Shown here: positions 5,979 through 10,883 of the stretch, one piece after another | How positions within the stretch are numbered: position 1 is the stretch's first letter | Layout: each line of letters begins with the position of its first letter | Assembly: GCA_026770595.1 (NCBI GenBank) | Contig: MU634660.1 | Coordinates: 1-10,883, forward strand | Length of the DNA: 10,883 bases | DNA from: Ochromonadaceae sp. CCMP2298 | Lineage: Eukaryota > Sar > Synurophyceae > Ochromonadales > Ochromonadaceae | Direction of reading: 5' to 3' | The notes under the pieces: model-generated | Databases searched by the model: none | Told to the model about the DNA's origin: nothing | The model's input: the letters and a program-made list of their open reading frames with translations, nothing else | Program-made: the position numbers and the translations under genes

Positions 5979-7871
5979 ATGGCAGAAGAGGTCATGTCTT
6001 TTTCTTTCGCGGGGGAGGTAGCAGATTTAGATTGCGATGCGATGAAGGCCTGGTTGACGGACGCGTGGAACAAAATCGACCCCGAGGAGCCAGAGCAGGA
6101 CTTCCTGGAGTACATTATGGTAAACATTCAAACACCGCGGTGCAGTCTCATGAGGGTGGGGCTTTCGACTTGACCTGTGCTTTAACCATCATTTCCTGCT
6201 GTGTCTATAGGTGATGATCAAGAACCACAAGACCATGCTGGAGATCCAGGGAGAGCTAAAGGAGCTGGGTCTGGAGGAGGAGAAGGCCGGGTAAGCACTG
6301 TCCCCACTGCCCACTGTCCGCACTGCCCCTACTGCCCCCTCTCCCGCTCTCTCTGTTCTGTTTCTGCTTCTACCTCTACTTGTCTCGCTTCTGCTTGTTC
6401 TTCTTTTTCTAAATCGCACCCCTAGTATACAATAACACGATAATAACACTGTAATAACACTGTAATAACACTCTTACCTCTCTTTCCACTCTTTTCTAGC
6501 GAGTATGCGGCGATGATCGGCGAGCAGCTGCAGATTCTGGCCCAGATTGCGCCCAAGTCCCAGTCCCAGTCCAAACTAGTGTCCATCGTCGCCAAGAGTT
6601 CCATAGAAGAAAAGAAGAAAATGGGCGCGCTGTCCGCAGGCAGGGGCGACACCGGGGGCTCGTCGCGTCTGCTGCAGAGTGCATTGTCCTCCAATAGAGG
6701 CGGCGCGGGGGCGGGCGCGGGCGGCCCAGGTGGTCCGGGTGGTAGGGAGATTCGCAGCTCAGGCCATGCACCCGTGCAGAGGGGCAGGGAGCAGCAGCAG
6801 CAGTTAAGCCAACAGGGTAAGCGCGGACATGAAAGAGACAGGGACAGCAGGGACAGGGGAGAGGGGATGGGGGGAGGGGTCAGGGATGCCAGAGAACTGA
6901 TCAACCAGAACGCTAAGCGCACCAGACCCGGGGAGCGCGTTGTGCGGAGTGACCAGAACCAGGGCCCGAACCAGGGCCCAAACACAGGCATGGGTATGGG
7001 TGGGGGCATGGGTGGGGGCATGGGTGGGGGCATGGGTGGGGGTGGGGGTGGCGGCCCAGGCGGCGCGGCTCCCGGCTCGGTAGCTTATTTCGCAGAGATG
7101 AACGCGGTGGCGCTGGCCTCGGGCTTCCGCAACGCGCAGGAGATGCTCTTTTCGCAGAAAGAGATGATGAGCCTGATGAACGGTGGACCCGCCCCCCCCC
7201 CCATGGGGCCCGGTATGGGAATGCCTCTGCCAGGTATGGGAATGCCTTTGGGGATGGGACCCGGTATGGTCCCCATGGGGCCCCCCTTTCCGCCCTTTCC
7301 CTTCCAACCCGGCTACCCCATGGACCCCAGCATGGGCTATTTCCCAGGTGGAGCGCCCCCCTTCCCTCCCTACCCGCAGGGCGGTAGGGGTAGAGGTAGA
7401 GGCAGGGGATGGGAGGACGGAGGTAGGGGCGGAAGAGGCCGAGGACGCGGTCGGGGCGCTCCCCCGATGCCCGAGGGTGCACCTGAGGTGGTGGCAGAAA
7501 CGCCAGGCGCTGCCGCACCGCAGCCCCAGGCACCGGCACCGGAGGAGGGGGTGGTTAACCCCTTTGCGCAGCAGCAGGCAGGTTTTTTCCCGGGCTATCA
7601 GGGCCGCGGGGGTAGAGGAAGGGGGCGCGGGCGCGGGGAGGGTTACTTCGGGGGGTACCAGGGCTTTGCACCGCAGTGGGGCGCTTACCCGGCGGGTTTC
7701 CAGGCAGGCTTCCAGGGCAGGGGCGGCAGAGGCCGGGGCTGGGAGGAGGGGGGCAGGGGCCGGGGTAGGGGCAGGGGCAGGGGAGGGGCAGGGGAGGAGG
7801 GCGAGGAGGGGGTGCACAAGACGTGGGTGCGGCCGGCAGACATGGACTCGGCCCTGGTCACTGGTCGGTGA
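5979..7871 (+). CDS. Nab2/ZC3H14-like PWI-fold RNA-binding protein with Q-run and RGG boxes, three exons
   Basis: The exons are 5979-6119, 6211-6290 and 6500-7871, with introns of 91 nt (phase 0, GTAAAC...TATAG) and 209 nt (phase 2, GTAAGC...TTCTAG), encoding 530 residues ending in TGA. The start has context AAAAATGG. Residues 18-85 form a helical module with MKAWLTDAW (22-30) and EYIMVMIKNHKT (44-55). The second segment closely matches the PWI-like N-terminal domain of ZC3H14/Nab2 and also resembles the one in RBM26/27. Next come a short QQQQ run (172-175), a Met/Gly repeat (about 238-258), a helix-like island AYFAEMNAVALASGF (269-283), a Pro/Met-rich stretch, three RGG/RGRG blocks (about 368-393, 442-453, 480-503) and a C-terminal KTWVRP (514-519). 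RGG boxes bind RNA and are usual substrates of arginine methyltransferases, so a nuclear mRNA-binding or export role is inferred. Unlike Nab2, no CCCH zinc fingers follow. Part of the protein is low-complexity, so its conservation cannot be judged by eye. ATTAAA at 7975-7980 may be the polyadenylation signal. Confidence 0.8.
6291..6499 (+). other. RGG-gene intron 2, pyrimidine-rich with small tandem repeats
   Basis: After the GTAAGC donor come repeated ACTGCCC/ACTGTCC words (6297-6340), then TCTC/TTCT-rich sequence, then ACTGTAATAAC repeated (about 6448-6475), then the TCTTTTCTAG acceptor. The TAATAAC words could serve as branch points. Nothing coding is seen. Confidence 0.6.
6996..7043 (+). 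repeat. 12-nt coding tandem repeat, G-rich
   Basis: Four copies of ATGGGTGGGGGC (the last with a terminal change) encode repeated Met-Gly-Gly-Gly within the RGG protein. The coding strand carries closely spaced runs of three to five G, enough for G-quadruplex formation in DNA or mRNA. Confidence 0.85.
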
Positions 7872-8146
7872 GGTGATGGGGCTGATGCCGAATGCTTCTC
7901 ATTCTGCCACAAGCCGGGCGGCATTCAACCCCCCGGGTTGCTAGACTGAGGGTAATTGTCAAATCTTAAATCTAATTAAAAGGGGGGACAAATCTTAAAT
8001 CTTAAAATCTTAACTCTTAGTGCATACAGCTATACAACAGTTTCTATCTCCAAGGAATATTAACAGACCGTCTTTAGTTTATGGGCCGTCTATGTGTCTA
8101 TGGTTAGCCCCCCTCCGTCTGTGGTCAGTCCCCCTGACTCGCTGGG
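7872..8146. other. Convergent 3' intergenic region
   Basis: 275 bp between the stop codons of two converging genes. It holds ATTAAA (7975-7980) and a small cluster of AATCTTAA words (about 7961-8010). No gene, and no terminator-like feature beyond these, is recognised. Confidence 0.5.
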
Positions 8147-10223
8147 TTATGGGCACATCGGGCCCATAGGTGACTGGTTCATCGGCTGTTCATAGGGGCT
8201 GTTCATGGACCCGCTGTTGTTTAGTACGTCTCCATCGATGTGGGGGTCTGTGGGCTCAGTGCTGGAGAGCAGGGAGCTGGAGTCGCTCTTGGGGGCGTAG
8301 GCCACAGAGGTGTCTACATCCTGGTCCGTCTCCATCTCGAGACTGTCGTAGGCACGGCTGCTGGATGTCATGACCTGAGATGGTGTAGGTTGAAGATGAG
8401 TGGTGGGGCGTTAGATGGTTGGAGATGAGTTAGGTGAGAGTGGTGGTGCTCAGATTATCCTATAGCACTAGTGTGGTGCAGAGGGCAGTAGGACAGTAGG
8501 ACAGAGAGTAGAGAGCAGAAGAGGAGAGGGCAGCAGGCAGTAGGTCAGAGGGAGGAGAGCAGAGGACAGAGAGTAGTAGGCAGTAGGGTACAGGGAACAG
8601 GGTGCAGGGTTTAGGGTACAGGGCACAGGACACAGGACAGAGTATAGCAGGGTACAGGGTAAAGGGCAGAGGGCGGTAGGGTAGTAGGACACAGGGCAGA
8701 GTACAGGACGTACCATCAGTCTGTCTAATCCCTCTATTCCCTATAAGTTATTCCCTCTATTCCCTCTATTCCCTATAGTACGTACCAGGAGTCTGTCCAC
8801 CCGACCCGTAAGCCTGGTGGGCACCAGCATCGCCCCCCGCATCACTTCGTGCACAGAGGCAGAGGCCACATGTCTCTTCATATGCAGCTGAGCGGTAGTG
8901 TGATAAACACAAGAGGGATAAATACACAATCACACAAAAATTGGGATAAATACACATTCACACACGCATAAATTGGGATAAATAGATAAACATACCTGCA
9001 ATTGCTCCTGATTAAACCCCATCAAGGTCCCCTGCAGATGCTCCAATAGCGCCAGTCCCACCCGCAAAAGCACATTTTTCACCCCCCCGAAGAGCAAATC
9101 CAGCACGCAGGCTGAGATCTCGCCTGGGTTTGTGCCCACGAAGCATGTGGTGAACCACTCCACTACGTAGAGCAGGGGGGTGAACTCGCACCTCTGCAGG
9201 AGTAGGGTTTATCAGAAGAGGTAGGGTTTAATACGCATACAGTGTAGATATATGGGTTTAATACATTTGTAAGGGGTAGTACCTGTAGATGGGCGTGTAG
9301 GCGGGGGTTGTGGCGCTGCAGACAGTCCTCTGTGATATAATAAGTAACGTAAGAGAGATATGGTGGTAATATAAATATGTATGTTGAAAATATAAATATG
9401 TGTGTTGGTAATATAAATATGTATGTAATATAAATATGTATGTTAATAATACACAGACAGCCCTCCGTTATTTAATAAGCAACGTATATAAGAGGGATAT
9501 GTAAGTAATATATATGTATGTTAGTAATGAATATGTGTATTAGTAATAATATAAATATGTATGTAATATAAATTTACCGAAGAAAATCGCGTAGTCCATG
9601 AGGCTTGAGCACTGCGCGTCGAACAACACCTCCACCGCACAGTTCTTCAGCAGGTAGCTGCAGAGGATGAAGGCAGATCTGGGACAAGACTCGCTGATCA
9701 GAAAACTCGCTGCAAGGAAGTTCATTCCTTGGGCGTAGCCAGACTCCACCGCGGTCGCATGCAGAACAGCCCTGAGAGCATCGTGGTATGCGTTTGCCCT
9801 CTCCATGGGCGGGAAGCGCAGTCGCAGTTGCCGCGAGTTCTCGGTGAAGAGTGAGTAGGTGCGGGGCACGTCTCGGTCAATCTGGGCCTCTGTCGAGGGT
9901 GGGAGGGGCGTCAGCAGAGCGGTCTCGTAGACCGCGGAGTAGGTCTCCTTCCAGCTGGGCGATATTTGGTCCATCCAGCTGGTCTTGGAGGTCAGCCTGT
10001 TCAGTGCTGTTATGTCACTTTTGGCGAGCTGTGGGGGAGTTGTGGGGAGGGGGAGAGGTATGATAAGCACAAATGTAGGACGCGATCAAGGGGCGGGAGT
10101 GCTTGGAAGCACCTGTGAGTAGACGGGGCTCTTCTTGATGCGGTTGTGCACGACGGACCAGATGCGAGACCGAGAGCCCAGGCCCGGACCCACCCTCTTC
10201 AACCTGGCGTGTGATCCTTCCAT
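8147..10223 (-). CDS. TBC-domain Rab GTPase-activating protein, six exons
   Basis: The exons on the minus strand are 10223-10113, 10028-9578, 9329-9283, 9193-8996, 8887-8786 and 8374-8147. The introns are 84, 248, 89, 108 and 411 nt in phases 0, 1, 0, 0, 0, giving 378 residues ending in TAA. The ATG at 10223 is preceded by an in-frame TAA 27 to 25 nt upstream of the start codon, which fixes the start. Domain order is that of a TBC (Tre2-Bub2-Cdc16) domain: GLGSRSRIW (about 14-22), the arginine-finger motif IDRDVPRT (87-94, R93 catalytic), a helix ending ALRAVL, and the glutamine-finger motif SGYAQGMNFLAA (133-144, Q137 catalytic). AFILCSYLLK, then RLHAHLQ and YVVEWFTTCF (exons 3 and 4), and LLFGGVKNVLLRVGLALLEHL follow. 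TBC proteins stimulate GTP hydrolysis by Rab GTPases using both fingers, so this one should be active. The length is close to a bare TBC domain (GRTP1-like size). The last exon adds a Ser/Asp-rich, probably disordered tail of 75 residues. The Rab target cannot be read from sequence. Confidence 0.88.
8375..8785 (-). repeat. TBC-gene intron 5 with purine/pyrimidine minisatellite
   Basis: Donor GTACGT (8785) and acceptor ACCATCTCAG (8375). From about 8470 to 8710 the plus strand is a degenerate array of CAGGGTACAGGG, CAGTAGGACAGAG and AGAGCAGAGGA-type words, so the transcript is C/T-rich. A separate run of ATTCCCTCT-type words lies at 8733-8778. Readthrough from the upstream exon hits a stop, so this is intron rather than coding. 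Confidence 0.7.
9330..9577 (-). repeat. TBC-gene intron 2 with tandem duplication and ATAAATATGTATG repeats
   Basis: Donor GTAAAT (9577) and acceptor TATATCACAG (9330). The plus strand carries many ATATAAATATGTATGT words (about 9369-9440 and 9490-9570). Two copies of a unit that begins CAGACAG start at 9319 and 9454, 135 nt apart. The first covers the exon-3 start and its acceptor; the second lies wholly inside the intron. Confidence 0.7.
10099..10112 (-). other. Perfect 6-bp hairpin covering the TBC-gene intron 1 donor
   Basis: On the transcribed strand, GTGCTTCCAAGCAC starts at the first intron base. The donor GTGCTT is poor compared with the other donors here (GTAAGN, GTATGN and similar) and would pair with AAGCAC. 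Confidence 0.6.
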
Positions 10224-10343
10224 ATCAGTCAATATTTCGATGATGGTTTACCGCTTTCCATCAATTGGATATATCGATAGAGGAGATATGTTACACGAGA
10301 GGGTGCGTAAAAGTTTATACACGCCCAGCAGCAGAAGTTTATA

Positions 10344-10364
10344 CAGTCCAGGGGTCCTGGACTG
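10344..10364. repeat. Perfect 9-bp stem with 3-nt loop
   Basis: CAGTCCAGG, loop GGT, then CCTGGACTG. It lies 121 bp upstream of the TBC start codon and right after the second AAGTTTATACA copy. It could be an operator-like or transcript-level structure; function is unknown. Confidence 0.7.
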
Positions 10365-10642
10365 TGCAGCGGCATGTCTAACGGCGACCCAGAACAGACT
10401 GCTTGGGCTAGCCGTTTCATACCACGCCAACCACGCAGCGAGTGATAAGGTAGAAGACAAGAGGGTTGAACGTGAGGAGAGCTTGGAGAGGGATTCGATC
10501 TGAGCCCTCTGTACGTTTATCAGCAGTGGATCGTGTTTCCCCACTTTTTTTTAACCGATTAGTTTATTACCGTTCTGTCAAAGAGCTTGCGTTCTGTTTA
10601 CGAGAGAGCCGAAGGGTTCTCTCACAATTTTCCATTCTACGA

Positions 10643-10661
10643 GCAATTCGGAGTGAATTGC
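10643..10661. repeat. Perfect 7-bp stem with 5-nt loop
   Basis: GCAATTC, loop GGAGT, GAATTGC. It lies in a stretch of more balanced base composition (about 10550-10730) that also contains an imperfect GAGAG...CTCTC pairing at about 10603-10622. This could be a structured RNA, but I recognise no known RNA family. Confidence 0.55.
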
Positions 10662-10883
10662 AGTCTGGTTTCTTGCTTATTGCGAATCCGAAGACTTCTC
10701 TGCGGCACTGAAGCGCTTTACACGGCCAAAAACGGTGCGGAATGACCTCTTTTCTGTCTCCTTCTGGTTGCGTTATCTCCCCTCTATTATCTACCCTCAC
10801 CTCTCCTCTCTGCCCCCTCTGCCCTCTACCCTCTACCCTCTCTGCTCTCGCCGCTCATGGATCTCTGCTCCCTCTGCCCTCAT

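Larger units (their letters stand above)
10224..10883. other. 660-bp region without a recognisable gene
   Basis: This is the 5' flank of the TBC gene and runs to the window edge. It holds two copies of AAGTTTATACA (10311-10321, 10335-10345) and two perfect small hairpins (10344-10364 and 10643-10661). A CCCTCTGCC/CCCTCTACC tract runs from about 10798 to the end. Open frames exist on both strands but show no motif, homology or splice pattern that I recognise. A promoter and leader of the TBC gene are expected here. Confidence 0.5.

Noticed and set aside
6804-7817. A 337-codon minus-strand open frame opposite the RGG gene
   Set aside because: It is rich in Pro/Ala/His/Thr as expected from the complement of Gly-rich codons, has no motif, and is explained by the plus-strand gene.
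8468-8716. An 82-codon minus-strand frame in the TBC gene region
   Set aside because: It is a translation of the minisatellite inside intron 5, and TBC exons 5 and 6 join in phase across it.
10135-10800. Open frames on both strands at the right end (for example 10225-10503 plus, 10248-10544 minus, 10567-10800 minus)
   Set aside because: There are no recognisable domains, no consistent splice joins and several lack an ATG. The region is better treated as flanking DNA. The ATG at 10856 is too near the edge to judge.

Overview
The window is nuclear DNA from a eukaryote, probably a unicellular one with a compact genome that still carries introns. Four multi-exon or spliced genes can be rebuilt with in-frame GT-AG introns. 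I place 12 introns of 65 to 411 nt, nine of them in phase 0. The genes are GC-rich, intergenic gaps are short (about 150 to 660 bp), and gene orientation alternates. TAA, TAG and TGA all end genes here, so the code looks standard. I cannot name the species. A classical mitochondrial presequence on one protein suggests a mitochondrion or related organelle that imports protein.

Layout. 3-517 (+) is the 3' end of a cysteine/histidine-cluster protein, cut by the window edge. About 518-2110 is AT-rich and non-coding. It is built from successive inverted repeats: an almost loopless 407-bp palindrome (633-1039), a second hairpin (1159-1377), and two older, diverged inverted-repeat pairs. This block sits directly upstream of a four-exon secretory-pathway glycosyltransferase resembling the GT15 (KRE2/MNT1) mannosyltransferases (2193-3792, +). 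Its second intron is made of degenerate CCCTAA-type repeats. Convergent to it is a two-exon dynamin-superfamily GTPase of the EHD/sarcalumenin type (5563-3947, -), with a mitochondrial-type presequence and a C-terminal hydrophobic hairpin. A 415-bp divergent promoter region separates it from a three-exon PWI-like/RGG protein resembling the N-terminal half of Nab2/ZC3H14 (5979-7871, +). Convergent to that is a six-exon TBC-domain Rab GTPase-activating protein (10223-8147, -) with both catalytic fingers intact. The last 660 bp hold no recognisable gene, only small perfect hairpins and a CCCTCT-type tract.

The genes do not form a pathway. They are ordinary housekeeping functions lying side by side: secretory glycosylation, mitochondrial membrane remodelling, mRNA binding and Rab-controlled vesicle traffic. 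The points most worth following are the mitochondrial EHD-like GTPase with a membrane hairpin, the Nab2-like protein without zinc fingers, the foldback cluster, and several splicing oddities: telomere-like repeats as an intron, a decayed duplicate of a 3' splice site, a donor inside a hairpin, and an in-frame intron without stops.
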